A stretch of DNA of 64,000 nt from Sulfurovum sp. TSL6 (GTDB lineage: Bacteria; Campylobacterota; Campylobacteria; Campylobacterales; Sulfurovaceae). The stretch lies in assembly GCF_019972115.1 (NCBI RefSeq), contig NZ_BPFJ01000001.1:620001-684000 (forward strand). The letters are read 5' to 3'. The position numbers were made by a program, and so were the translations under genes. Of this stretch, positions 1 through 7,883 are shown in pieces (within the stretch, counting starts at the first letter, position 1; the number at the start of each line of letters is the position of its first letter). The notes below the pieces were generated by a model. That model saw only the letters and a list, made by a program, of their open reading frames with translations, was not told the origin of the DNA and made no database searches.

Positions 1-392
1 AAAGATGTGCCCCGGACGAACAAAGTCTTCACTTACTGTTTGAGGATTTGCAAGCTTGGAGATACAATCATCTCTCTCTGCTGCAGAGATACCGGTATCA
101 GCATTCGCTGAGTCTATCGATACAGTAAATGCCGTTTCATGGGCAGAGACATTATTGCTTACCATGGGTACAAGATCAAGCTTGGAAGCAATCTCATTGG
201 TAATAGGTGTACAGATCAGTCCTCTAGCTTCTTTTGCCATGAAGTTTACCATATCAGGTGTAGAGAAAGTCGCTGCATAAACAAGGTCTCCCTCATTTTC
301 ACGATCTTCATCATCCATCATGATGACCATCTTTCCTCTTTTGATCTCTTCTATAGCTTTTTCTACTCTTTTTATTGCTTCAATTGACATTC
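1..392 (-). CDS. ribB: 3,4-dihydroxy-2-butanone 4-phosphate synthase (RibB or RibBA), truncated by window edge
   Basis: The minus strand translates without a stop from an ATG at 390-392 to the window edge (130 codons). The N-terminus MSIEAIKRVEKAIEEIKRGK is followed by the family signature DDEDRENEGDL, where acidic residues bind Mg2+, and later by ARGLICTPI and the SNNVSAHETAFTVSID stretch typical of DHBP synthase. The enzyme makes the four-carbon precursor of riboflavin from ribulose 5-phosphate. The C-terminal half lies outside the window, so I cannot tell a stand-alone RibB from a RibBA fusion with a GTP cyclohydrolase II domain. Confidence 0.93.
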
Positions 393-492
393 AAATTCTC
401 CAAAAACTTTTATACAGTATAGTTTATTAATCGTATTATACCTGTGTCGTACTTCACTTAAGAAACTTTTTCTAGATTTTTTTTAAAACCTC

Positions 493-521
493 TTGACATG
501 TGAACTATTTGGTGCTATAAT
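493..521 (+). promoter_or_regulatory. Consensus sigma70 promoter for the two-tRNA unit
   Basis: TTGACA at 493-498 and TATAAT at 516-521 are separated by exactly 17 bases, a perfect match to the housekeeping consensus. The predicted start of transcription is about 25 bases before the first base of tRNA-Gln, so this should drive tRNA-Gln and probably the tRNA-fMet behind it. Confidence 0.85.
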
Positions 522-553
522 GCCGTCCACATAAGCAATTAGCTTGTGAAGAT

Positions 554-628
554 TGGGGTATCGCCAAGCGGTAAGGCACTAGTTTTTGGTACTGGCATTC
601 GGGGGTTCGAATCCCTCTACCCCATCCA
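554..628 (+). tRNA. tRNA-Gln (anticodon TTG)
   Basis: The cloverleaf can be folded by eye. The acceptor arm TGGGGTA pairs with TACCCCA. The anticodon stem CTAGT/ACTGG encloses the loop TTTTGGT with anticodon TTG. The T arm carries GGTTCGAATCC. CCA is encoded. The unit lies 76 bases upstream of the initiator tRNA. Confidence 0.95.
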
Positions 629-704
629 TAAGATTTAATCTTGGTTTAATTAAATCAAGATACAATCTCACTCCAATTAAATCGTAAAGATTTATATTTC
701 CTGT

Positions 705-781
<77 letters not shown>

Positions 782-925
782 ATTAACCACAAATCAAATT
801 TTTATCTTTATATATAACTGATAATCATCTAAGAATTAGTTCACCCTACTTTCTGAACTATACCTAAAACACTCAACTTTTAAGACGTTTAATGAACCGG
901 GACTTAAACAAAGCTGCGAATAGTC

Positions 926-1180
926 TTATTTAAGGCCGTCTGCGGCAGCGATCATTACCTTATTCGAAATAAAGGTAATAGCAATTTTAGCCTCATCATT
1001 TTTCCATTCACAGTTACTTATTCCAAGTGTTTCTGTACAACTTTCTGGCTTACCTAGAACCTTAACAACTTCCTCGTATAACATACCGCTCTTAATTTTG
1101 TCGTAATTTTCTTTCGTCACTTTGTTACATCCGTTGAATAATAGGATTAAAGCTGCGATGATTAAATATCGTTTTCCCAA
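926..1180 (-). CDS. Small lipoprotein with BamE/DUF3862-like fold
   Basis: This 84-residue protein starts with a lipoprotein signal; the lipobox is LLFNGC, with the lipidated Cys near residue 18. The mature part, VTKENYDKIKSGMLYEEVVKVLGKP followed by a Cys pair and a W, matches the small BamE/SmpA- or DUF3862-type pattern (helix-helix-strand with an LG-P turn). It is probably anchored in the inner or outer membrane, facing the periplasm. The precise role is unknown; similarity is by pattern only. It stands alone, with gaps on both sides. Confidence 0.7.
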   Translation of the reverse strand: MGKRYLIIAALILLFNGCNKVTKENYDKIKSGMLYEEVVKVLGKPESCTETLGISNCEWKNDEAKIAITFISNKVMIAAADGLK

Positions 1181-1376
1181 ATCATTCCTTTTCTATAGTT
1201 CATTCATTGATTCTTTAGATTTATTGTTTTGGGGCATTATAACAAAAGTTAAAGAAATTATTTATAAGAATATTGGCATTTTAAAAAAAGTATCCAAACA
1301 ATAATAATAGTTTTCTGTACAGTTTGTGGTGAAATTTTGTTTTAAAACCAAAATAATTAGCATAGATGAGCTATCT

Positions 1377-1688
1377 TTATTTTGTCAAAGATTCCATGGC
1401 CTTATTTTGCTCTTCCATCCGTTTGTTACCCTCAATGACCGACTTTCTGGACTTACCCATTGCATCAACTCGACTGTCTAAATAGGTATTTACAGGGTTT
1501 TGCAAAGTGTTGGAGATACTAAGTGCATCAACACGCCTCTTATAAGTATGTGCAGGAGTATCAAAAGAGGTTTTTTTAGAGGGTGGGGATTCTATACTAT
1601 TTGTATGATTATCTTCTATGTCATCTTTAGAGGTAGTAAAAACCATGATGCCTAAAATGATGAACAGAAGTATGCCAATCTTTTTCAC
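1377..1688 (-). CDS. Hypothetical single-pass membrane or exported protein
   Basis: The 103-residue product begins with KKIGILLFIILGIMVF, a signal peptide or membrane anchor. The rest is hydrophilic and rich in Ser, Lys and Met, with repeated RVDA motifs (RRVDALSIS and SRVDAMGKS, about 20 residues apart) and a coiled-coil-like end rich in E, K and Q. I recognise no family. It lies 26 bases downstream of the next gene on the same strand (start at 2092), so the two are probably co-transcribed. Confidence 0.6.
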   Translation of the reverse strand: MKKIGILLFIILGIMVFTTSKDDIEDNHTNSIESPPSKKTSFDTPAHTYKRRVDALSISNTLQNPVNTYLDSRVDAMGKSRKSVIEGNKRMEEQNKAMESLTK

Positions 1689-1714
1689 GAGGGTTCCTTT
1701 ATGATGTGTATTTC

Positions 1715-2092
1715 TTATACTTGTTTGGATGATCGAATGAAAAGAACTGTCATGAAGATCATACCTATAAATACAGTGATAGAGAATAGTGCCAAATATG
1801 GGTCAATTGTTTCAAGAGAAACAAAATTCCCATAATATAAAAATAAGCCAATTACAACTCCAAGTGTTCCGACTTGATGAATATAAAATTGGGTAACAGA
1901 GAGTTTTGAGATCAGATTATTGAGCCATAGTTTGTGACACAAACCGTATATAAATGAGACAACAAAGCCAATGAGTAGGATATGTGCGTGCGTAACCAAA
2001 TGACTATGATCTTTGGATGCTGCCATGAAGATCCCCAGTGCCAATCCGATAATGGCATAAATAAAACTGGTTAATATAAATTTTCTATCCAT
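1715..2092 (-). CDS. Four-helix membrane protein with conserved histidines
   Basis: This 125-residue protein has four hydrophobic helices (about residues 5-25, 33-55, 68-88 and 98-118). Histidines cluster at the start of the second helix (DHSHLVTHAH) and the third (YIHQVG). This spacing recalls short proteins distantly related to haem-copper oxidase subunit I, but haem binding is inference only. It has a good start with an AGGA-like site upstream, and a short exported protein (1377-1688) follows it. Its function is unknown. Confidence 0.65.
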   Translation of the reverse strand: MDRKFILTSFIYAIIGLALGIFMAASKDHSHLVTHAHILLIGFVVSFIYGLCHKLWLNNLISKLSVTQFYIHQVGTLGVVIGLFLYYGNFVSLETIDPYLALFSITVFIGMIFMTVLFIRSSKQV

Positions 2093-2166
2093 GTTTTCCT
2101 CCTATTTTCGTATGAATATTGACCTGAAACAGGCACTTTAAACGGAGTAAGTTTTACACTATTGTA

Positions 2167-2185
2167 TCACTATAAACTGTGTATT
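2167..2185. repeat. Copy A of a 19-bp dispersed direct repeat
   Basis: The 19 bases TCACTATAAACTGTGTATT recur at 3736-3754 with one mismatch (T to G at position 5). Both copies are intergenic, have the same orientation, and lie upstream of a minus-strand gene for a small membrane protein (start 2092 here). Confidence 0.5.
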
Positions 2186-2267
2186 ACCGACCTCCTCTGT
2201 CATTACTTATGATACATTTGAGAAGAAAATACTGCACATTTGTATAGAAACCTCTGCATTTTTTAGG

Positions 2268-3350
2268 TTATATGGTTTTATAGTCTGTATAACCTTTCTC
2301 ATCCTGTGTATAGAATGTATGAGGATCAGCCGTAGCTAATGGTGCATCAGTTTCAAATCGTTTAGGTAGATCAGGATTTGCAATGTATAATGTACCGTAT
2401 GCGACTGCATCTGCAAGATTGTTTTCTATGGTCTCATTACCTCTAGCTTTATCGTATCCTCCATTGGTTATCAATACCCCTTTGTATGCATTGCGAAGTA
2501 CTTGCAGTTCTACCGTATTGGCACCGTGTTTGATATCTTCTTCCAGTGCATCAATGATATGTAAATATGCCAAGTCATAATCACTCAATTTTTTGCAAAT
2601 ATACTTGAAATCCTCATGGGGGTTGGTATCGGTCATACTGTTAAAGGTACCACTCGGTGAAAGTCTTAGCGCTGTTTTCTTACACCCTATCGCATCAATG
2701 ACAGCTGATACAACCTCAAATAGAAATCTGCTTCTATTTTCGATACTTCCACCATACTCATCCGTTCTCTTATTGGTACCATCTCTGATAAACTGATCGA
2801 TCAGATAGCCATTGGCTCCATGTATCTCCACTCCATCAAAACCTGCTTCTATGGCATTAGTAGCTGCCTGTGCATACTCTTTTACAATTTCTTTGATTTC
2901 ATGAAACTCAAGCGCTCTGGGTGTCTCAAATGGCTGCATTCCTTCAGGGGTATAATGTTCACCATCAATTTTTACGGCTGATGGAGCTACAGGAAGTTTA
3001 CCATCCAAGAAAGAGGAATGAGAGACTCTACCCACATGCCATAATTGCAGATAGATTAGCCCACCTTTTTCATGTACTGCGGTAGTGACTTTTTTCCACC
3101 CCTCTATTTGTGCATCACTGTAGATACCAGGTGTATAGCGATAGCCTACACCCAAAGGAGATATCTGTGATGCTTCAGTGATGATAAGTCCCGCACTTGC
3201 CCTCTGGGCATAATATATAGCCATCAGGTCATTGGCACAGTTATTCTCTACTGCTCTACAACGTGTCATTGGTGCCATGATGATTCTATTTTTTAAAGTG
3301 TTCTTTCCTATGGTTAGTTCTGAAAATAAGTTCATTTCATTCTCCTTCAA
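2268..3350 (-). CDS. Alkene reductase, Old Yellow Enzyme family (NemA-like)
   Basis: The 360-residue protein has the full length of FMN-dependent Old Yellow Enzymes. It shows the N-terminal strand NRIIMAPMTRCRA, the substrate-binding HGANGYLIDQFI motif with its His-x-x-Asn pair, the RTDEYGGSIENRSRF signature, and the phosphate-binding end region ITNGGYD. Such enzymes reduce activated C=C bonds or nitro compounds with NAD(P)H and act in detoxification in the cytoplasm. It is a single gene with gaps on both sides. The natural substrate cannot be read from sequence. Confidence 0.93.
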   Translation of the reverse strand: MKENEMNLFSELTIGKNTLKNRIIMAPMTRCRAVENNCANDLMAIYYAQRASAGLIITEASQISPLGVGYRYTPGIYSDAQIEGWKKVTTAVHEKGGLIYLQLWHVGRVSHSSFLDGKLPVAPSAVKIDGEHYTPEGMQPFETPRALEFHEIKEIVKEYAQAATNAIEAGFDGVEIHGANGYLIDQFIRDGTNKRTDEYGGSIENRSRFLFEVVSAVIDAIGCKKTALRLSPSGTFNSMTDTNPHEDFKYICKKLSDYDLAYLHIIDALEEDIKHGANTVELQVLRNAYKGVLITNGGYDKARGNETIENNLADAVAYGTLYIANPDLPKRFETDAPLATADPHTFYTQDEKGYTDYKTI

Positions 3351-3387
3351 GCAAATATGGCGTTTTGCTTACAAATAATCATGCCCG

Positions 3388-3576
3388 TTATTTATCTTTT
3401 TTGAGCGCATTAGACTTTTCTTTATATTCCTCTTTATCTATTTCTCCACTGGCATAACGTTTATCAAGTATATCCTGTGCAGAAGAGTCTTTTCCCTCAC
3501 CTTTACTGTTTTCTTTTAAAAAATGTATAACAATGATAATCAACACTATGGGTATTAACCACATACCAAAACCCAT
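3388..3576 (-). CDS. Small membrane protein with C-terminal SHOCT motif
   Basis: This 62-residue protein has one N-terminal membrane helix (GMWLIPIVLIIIVIHFL), a short charged linker, then the SHOCT signature ILDKRYASGEIDKEEYKEK. SHOCT tails are short helical modules, thought to aid oligomerisation, found at the ends of many bacterial membrane proteins. The function is unknown. It lies upstream of the Old Yellow Enzyme gene, 37 bases away on the same strand. Confidence 0.75.
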   Translation of the reverse strand: MGFGMWLIPIVLIIIVIHFLKENSKGEGKDSSAQDILDKRYASGEIDKEEYKEKSNALKKDK

Positions 3577-3735
3577 TTGCTATCCTTTGGCAACATTTTT
3601 ATGTGAAAATTATAGTAATAATGGGTGTAATTTATGTGTAGGAAGGGCCAGGTCCAGTAAAAATATGTATACTATGTTCTTAACGATATCAATATCTTAT
3701 CTGTATATTTATGATCTGAAACTATTTTACTTGAG

Positions 3736-3754
3736 TCACGATAAACTGTGTATT
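3736..3754. repeat. Copy B of a 19-bp dispersed direct repeat
   Basis: TCACGATAAACTGTGTATT matches the copy at 2167-2185 except at position 5. It sits in the 277-bp gap between the SHOCT gene and the next exported protein. I see no other structure in that gap. Confidence 0.5.
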
Positions 3755-3853
3755 GTTCAAAATTTTCTGAAACTGCTGTGTAAGAATTTACACCACCTTC
3801 ACTCGAGGGAGTCAGATGGTGTAGGAAAGATGAATTTGAAAAGCGGTCAGTTA

Positions 3854-4267
3854 TTATGCGTCAGAGGATAACTCAAGCTCAATAGCATCTGTAAGTTCAT
3901 GTAATACTTTATGGACTTTATTATCTATTCCAAGTCTTCCCATATTCATACTGATTTTATCTACAAACTCTACATTCACATTATTGTCTGTATAGTCTAC
4001 CTTCACATAAACAGTCATACGTTTATTCTGATGTCTGTTCTGATATCTATATGTATAATAGTCTTTGTTTTTAATTCTCTTTTTAAAATATAGTGTTTGT
4101 GAACCATTTTGCATAGCTGGTGTATATTGTGTCCACTCATCATGCATTGCAGCCTTTTGAATGGCATTGATCGTTTTTTCTTCTTTTATTGTCATTTGAG
4201 ACGCTGCAAATCCGTTTGAACCTAGTAAAAAGCTTGCTATAACTGTAAGCACTAATAATTTTTTCAT
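3854..4267 (-). CDS. Hypothetical secreted protein
   Basis: The 137-residue product carries a clear signal peptide (KKLLVLTVIASFLLGSNGFAA, cleavage after about residue 22). The mature part is basic and aromatic, with short strands such as LYFKKRIKNKDYYTYRYQNR and a helical end (KVHKVLHELTDAIELEL). I recognise no domain. It is probably periplasmic. It reads in the same direction as the neighbouring small exported proteins, but the gaps suggest separate transcription. Confidence 0.65.
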   Translation of the reverse strand: MKKLLVLTVIASFLLGSNGFAASQMTIKEEKTINAIQKAAMHDEWTQYTPAMQNGSQTLYFKKRIKNKDYYTYRYQNRHQNKRMTVYVKVDYTDNNVNVEFVDKISMNMGRLGIDNKVHKVLHELTDAIELELSSDA

Positions 4268-4380
4268 GTATCTATTCTCCTAATTATGTATATATTTTTG
4301 TTATTTTGTATTGGTTAAATTTTTATATACGAACAATCACACGAGTACATACCAATAAATGAAGGCAGTGTGATCGTGTT

Positions 4381-4665
4381 TTAAGAGAATATAGGAGGTT
4401 TAAATATAGTATTGAGATAGAGTTGATCTACAAGAGGTAATGAAGAGTCAAAGCTAGTACATACTTTTGTTTCATTCAGATAGAGTACTGAAAGATTGGC
4501 AATCAGCTTTTCATCTGATATTTTTTCTGATTTTTTTTCTTCCAATGAAACTTCAATTTTTGTTTCGGATGTATTATCCATCAACTTAGGCGAAGAAATG
4601 TCAAAAGACATGACAGTCAACATAACAACGATAAGTGATAAAATATAATACTTATGTAACTTCAT
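4381..4665 (-). CDS. Hypothetical exported or membrane-anchored protein
   Basis: From the ATG at 4665 (chosen because KLHKYYILSLIVVMLTVMSF then forms a normal signal or anchor) the product has 94 residues. The mature part is acidic to neutral, with one Cys in the middle (ETKVCTSFD). An in-frame ATG at 4689 would add eight polar residues ahead of the signal and is less likely. No family is recognised. Confidence 0.5.
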   Translation of the reverse strand: MKLHKYYILSLIVVMLTVMSFDISSPKLMDNTSETKIEVSLEEKKSEKISDEKLIANLSVLYLNETKVCTSFDSSLPLVDQLYLNTIFKPPIFS

Positions 4666-4754
4666 GGCGCAAATATTATCATACTTCATTAACTATGTCA
4701 AGTGGCTGTTTCTTATCGAGAATAAGGTAAGTGAGAAGGAAGTATAACCTCCTA

Positions 4755-5375
4755 TCACTTATGTTTGTTTTCTTTTTTACGACCTTTATCTCTTTTATTT
4801 TTTTTAGAATCTTTATAGTAACGTTTCTCATCATGATAGTCACGTTGATGTTCACCCAGATAGTGCTTATTATGCTTGTAGTAGCCATTCTTATGGTTTG
4901 GATGCTTTGCTTTCTTATACTTTTTTTCATACTCTTTTCTATGATGATCTTGATACCCTCTTTCATAGTAGTGACCGCCTCTTAGTCTCTTACCCTCATA
5001 GTAGTAGTTCCCATTTCTCCAATCACCACCATAATAGTATCTGTTATTGTAATAATAGTAAGGTCTGTCATCACGATATTGAGGTTGAGTATATCTTTCA
5101 TAGGTTCTTTTAAACTGGTCAAGATACCCTCTTTCATAGTATTGACCGTTACTTAGCCGTCTACCTTCATAGTAGTAGTCTCCATTTCTCCATTCACCAC
5201 CATAATAATATCTGTTATTGTAATAATAGTAAGGTCTGTCATCACGGTACTGCGGTTTATCATAAACACCGAAGATCACACCGTTTACAACTCTTTCGAG
5301 CAATGTTTGTGCGGATACCTCCAAAGGCATACATACACTTAGACAGAGTAAACTGCTCATAATCACTTTTTTCAT
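4755..5375 (-). CDS. Secreted tyrosine-rich protein with two 57-residue repeats
   Basis: The 206-residue protein has a signal peptide (KKVIMSSLLCLSVCMPLEVSA), then two near-identical 57-residue repeats at about 41-97 and 98-154. Each begins PQYRDDRPYYYYNNRYYYGG and continues with a WRNG-YYYEG-RL-YYERGY pattern. The last 50 residues are a Lys/His/Tyr-rich basic tail. Tyr exceeds a quarter of each repeat. This kind of YYY/RG composition suits a surface or periplasmic structural or polyanion-binding protein, but no function is known. It ends 90 bases before the next gene downstream. Confidence 0.8.
   Translation of the reverse strand: MKKVIMSSLLCLSVCMPLEVSAQTLLERVVNGVIFGVYDKPQYRDDRPYYYYNNRYYYGGEWRNGDYYYEGRRLSNGQYYERGYLDQFKRTYERYTQPQYRDDRPYYYYNNRYYYGGDWRNGNYYYEGKRLRGGHYYERGYQDHHRKEYEKKYKKAKHPNHKNGYYKHNKHYLGEHQRDYHDEKRYYKDSKKNKRDKGRKKENKHK
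4914..5255 (-). repeat. Tandem 171-bp intragenic duplication
   Basis: The DNA encoding residues 41-97 and 98-154 of the Tyr-rich protein is a tandem repeat of period 171 bp. The stretch from TCTGTTATTG to GTCATCACG (about 5040-5074 and about 5211-5245) is identical in the two copies, so the duplication is recent or kept homogeneous. Confidence 0.8.
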
Positions 5376-5470
5376 ACTTCCTCCTAATCTTAATAAATCA
5401 TATCATAGTATAAAAATGTGAAATAATTGTATCCAAACTATTTTAATCCTCTAATCCCTCAAAATAGTTT

Positions 5471-5773
5471 TTATTGTTTCTTGAGCTTTTCAGCCATTTC
5501 ACAGCCTTTGTTAGAGCCATGCTTACAGGCTTTTCCGTAATATTCAATCGCTTTTGAGATGTCCTTCTCAAGTACTTCGCCTTTTTCATATTTCATTGCT
5601 GCTGTAAAACATCCGTAATAATCACCATGATTATTACAGTCATCTATAAAATCCTGAACTATCTCTTTATCTGTTAGATCCTCACCCAGATCATCATCGA
5701 ATTCATCGGTCTCTGCATATGTAAAGGCGCTCATTCCCAACAAAAGTATCCCTGCAAGTAGTATTTTTTTCAT
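5471..5773 (-). CDS. Secreted single Sel1-repeat protein
   Basis: The 100-residue product has a signal peptide (KKILLAGILLLGMSAFTYA), an acidic linker (DEFDDDLGEDLTD), then one and a half Sel1-like repeats: YGCFTAAMKYEKGE and DISKAIEYYGKACKHGSNKGCEMAEKL. Paired cysteines, one pair in each repeat, are typical of the cysteine-rich Sel1 proteins (Hcp family) common in Helicobacter and relatives. It is periplasmic; such proteins usually mediate protein contacts. The family proteins tend to be longer, so this is a minimal member. Confidence 0.8.
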   Translation of the reverse strand: MKKILLAGILLLGMSAFTYAETDEFDDDLGEDLTDKEIVQDFIDDCNNHGDYYGCFTAAMKYEKGEVLEKDISKAIEYYGKACKHGSNKGCEMAEKLKKQ

Positions 5774-5997
5774 TTCTATTCCTTTTTTAGATTATCTTAT
5801 ATTATTTATTTGTTGGAATGATAATTAATATTTGATATTTTTTTGTTTAATTCTTCAATTATCTTTCATCATGGACCATTGTAGCCGTCATATATAGCAA
5901 TCTGATCTATCATACCAGTATTTATTTTACACATTATTTTCTATGACAATTTGACATACTTTAACACTCTTCCATTTTTTTCTGTCAGAATACACAT

Positions 5998-6294
5998 ATG
6001 AAACAGACATCCAAAGAACTGCTTGAAGCAGTCAGTAAGCATTGTTATAATGAATTAACACTGTACAGGTTCAACAATACTACACTTGATGTAAGTGATA
6101 AGTATAGAGAAGGTAGATTAACCGCGCTAGAATACCTTACTGAGCTTACTTATTATTATCTACAGGAAGAGAAGAAGATAGAGGAAGAGTTTAAAAAACA
6201 AGTATCAAAACAGTTAAAGCTTTATGATTGTCTTGATGATACAGAGTATAAACGCGGTCTTTATGATGCATTAAGTGTTGTATTGGGATTATAG
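5998..6294 (+). CDS. Hypothetical soluble helical protein
   Basis: The 98-residue protein has no signal or membrane segment. It is largely helical and charged (KYREGRLTALEYLTELTYYYLQ; EEKKIEEEFKKQV). Codon use resembles its neighbours. It begins a plus-strand run after a 224-bp divergent gap. I do not recognise it. A regulatory or adaptor role would be a guess. Confidence 0.6.
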   Translation: MKQTSKELLEAVSKHCYNELTLYRFNNTTLDVSDKYREGRLTALEYLTELTYYYLQEEKKIEEEFKKQVSKQLKLYDCLDDTEYKRGLYDALSVVLGL

Positions 6295-6488
6295 TGCTTT
6301 CTATCTGTGAAGGAGAGCATTCAAAAATTCGTGTCTACATGATAGTAATGCAACATAGTGTATTGATTACAACTTTTACAAGAACGATTAGCACAAGGTC
6401 ATATCATAAAATTGTTATACTACTAATAACTTTTATATGTTTTTTATACTTTATGTGTAAGATTAAACAGAATCTAAAAAAGGACAAT

Positions 6489-6974
6489 ATGATGAAAAAC
6501 ACCTTAGTAAAATTGTTATTAACAGGAGTACTTATTGCATCCAGTAGTTTAATGGCCGAGCCATTAAGCAAAATGGATTTAATCAATCAGGCAAAAAAAG
6601 AAGTAGGTGAAGTGACACCAAAAAAATTAAAAACCATGCTTGACGATGGTGATAATATTATCATTTTGGATGTACGTGAAACCGAACAATATGCAGAGGG
6701 AAGCATACCATTTGATGAGTTTAATGAAGAGAGTTTTCTCTCTGTAACGCGTGGAAATTTGGAGTGGAAAATTAATGAAATTATTCCTGATAAAGATGCA
6801 TATATTGTAACTTACTGCCGTAGAGGCGGACGTGGAGCTTTAGCAGCACAAGTTTTAAGAAAAATGGGTTACAAAAAGGCTACAACACTTGAAGGTGGTC
6901 TAAAAGGCTGGATAAACGCAGGGTATCCTGTAAAAACAGGATTAGGAGATGTTGTATTGAAAAAGGAAAAATAG
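6489..6974 (+). CDS. Periplasmic rhodanese-like sulfurtransferase
   Basis: From the ATG at 6489 the product has 161 residues, with a signal peptide (KNTLVKLLLTGVLIASSSLMA) and one rhodanese domain: VRETEQYAEGSIPF, the active-site loop YCRRGGRGA with its catalytic Cys, and the LEGGLKGWINAGYPV end. An AAGGA site sits six bases before this ATG. The open frame extends upstream to 6294, but that part lacks a signal and is low-complexity, so I reject it. The protein probably binds or transfers sulfane sulfur in the periplasm, which fits a sulfur-oxidising host. Confidence 0.88.
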   Translation: MMKNTLVKLLLTGVLIASSSLMAEPLSKMDLINQAKKEVGEVTPKKLKTMLDDGDNIIILDVRETEQYAEGSIPFDEFNEESFLSVTRGNLEWKINEIIPDKDAYIVTYCRRGGRGALAAQVLRKMGYKKATTLEGGLKGWINAGYPVKTGLGDVVLKKEK

Positions 6975-7169
6975 ATATAACAATTTTTCCATCTGTCTGT
7001 CCTTTAGAATTTAATATGCTATCGGACCGACACAAAATTTCTAACAGCCCTATCAATATCACTGATAGATAATGTAATGATATCCACAATGTATGTCAAG
7101 GCATATATTATAACTCGAACATTATTGCCTACCATTTACTACCTGATCAAATAGTTAGAGGAAGAAAAC

Positions 7170-7637
7170 CTATTCAAAATATGATAGTAGATCTTTAACA
7201 TGTGCATTTGTAAGATCTTTTCCAATACTCTTTCCGAGTTTTTCTTTGGTTTTGGTATCAATCATTTCAGTAAGTTTATTCAAATTTTCTTGTGGAAAAG
7301 CAAGATGCCATGTTCCAGGATTGCTATCAGAGATCAATGCAGTGATATCATCAGCGATCTGTTGCATACCACGACGTTCTACTTCTAATGAACGGTTATG
7401 TTGGTCTCCGGTATTATGTCCCTGATTTCCCAACTGGTCGCTCATATCATCCGATGTATGGGTATGAGGTTCTATGTATTGAAATTTTTTAATTGAGGTT
7501 AAATTTGTTCTCACTTTTTGCATTCCAGCCGTAACATTTCTTGTCTCTTGAGGATCTATACCTTTGATCGTTTCCGCTTTATATGCTTCAAACCCACCTA
7601 AGTTAGCAATAATAATAATATTTCCATCTAAATTCAT
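7170..7637 (-). CDS. Host-attachment / baeRF-like protein
   Basis: The 155-residue protein has the layout of the 'protein required for attachment to host cells' family, relatives of archaeal release factor folds: an N-terminal strand (GNIIIIANLGGFEAYKA), a polar middle rich in His, Asp and Asn, then ERRGMQQIADDITALI, the WHLAFPQENLNKLTEMI core and a closing IGKDLTNAHVKDLLSYF. Family members are cytoplasmic and act on translation or are uncharacterised, despite the name. The assignment is by motif pattern. It stands alone between gaps of 195 and 246 bp. Confidence 0.6.
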   Translation of the reverse strand: MNLDGNIIIIANLGGFEAYKAETIKGIDPQETRNVTAGMQKVRTNLTSIKKFQYIEPHTHTSDDMSDQLGNQGHNTGDQHNRSLEVERRGMQQIADDITALISDSNPGTWHLAFPQENLNKLTEMIDTKTKEKLGKSIGKDLTNAHVKDLLSYFE

Positions 7638-7883
7638 GACTAAATTACCTCCTTTTTCTTTATTATAACGACTTTATTCACTTAACTCAAGTTTCTTTAT
7701 AATTATACGTAATACTTCTCTACATATCTATACTCATTGCATAAAATAATCATTACTATGACAGTATATGCCGGCTAATTTTAGATCACTCTTTATTGAA
7801 ACTATCTACCACAGTCGTCCCTACCCTTAAGTTTTTTGAGGCACAATAAAAAAGAAGAACTGACAAATCAGGGGATAACTATC

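Noticed and set aside
4321-4380. ATCACAC...GTGTGAT stem after the gene at 4381 as a terminator
   Set aside because: Only seven pairs, long loop and no T run on the minus strand.
4731-4985. Hydrophobic 84-residue plus-strand frame that looks like a membrane protein
   Set aside because: It is the antisense shadow of the Lys/Tyr-rich tail of the repeat protein at 4755-5375; no ribosome site of its own.
4914-5255. Regular repeats that might be a CRISPR array
   Set aside because: Only two units of 171 bp, inside a clear coding frame with a signal peptide; no short repeat-spacer pattern and no cas genes.
6294-6488. Upstream extension of the rhodanese frame
   Set aside because: Low-complexity residues before a normal signal peptide; the ATG at 6489 has a ribosome site.
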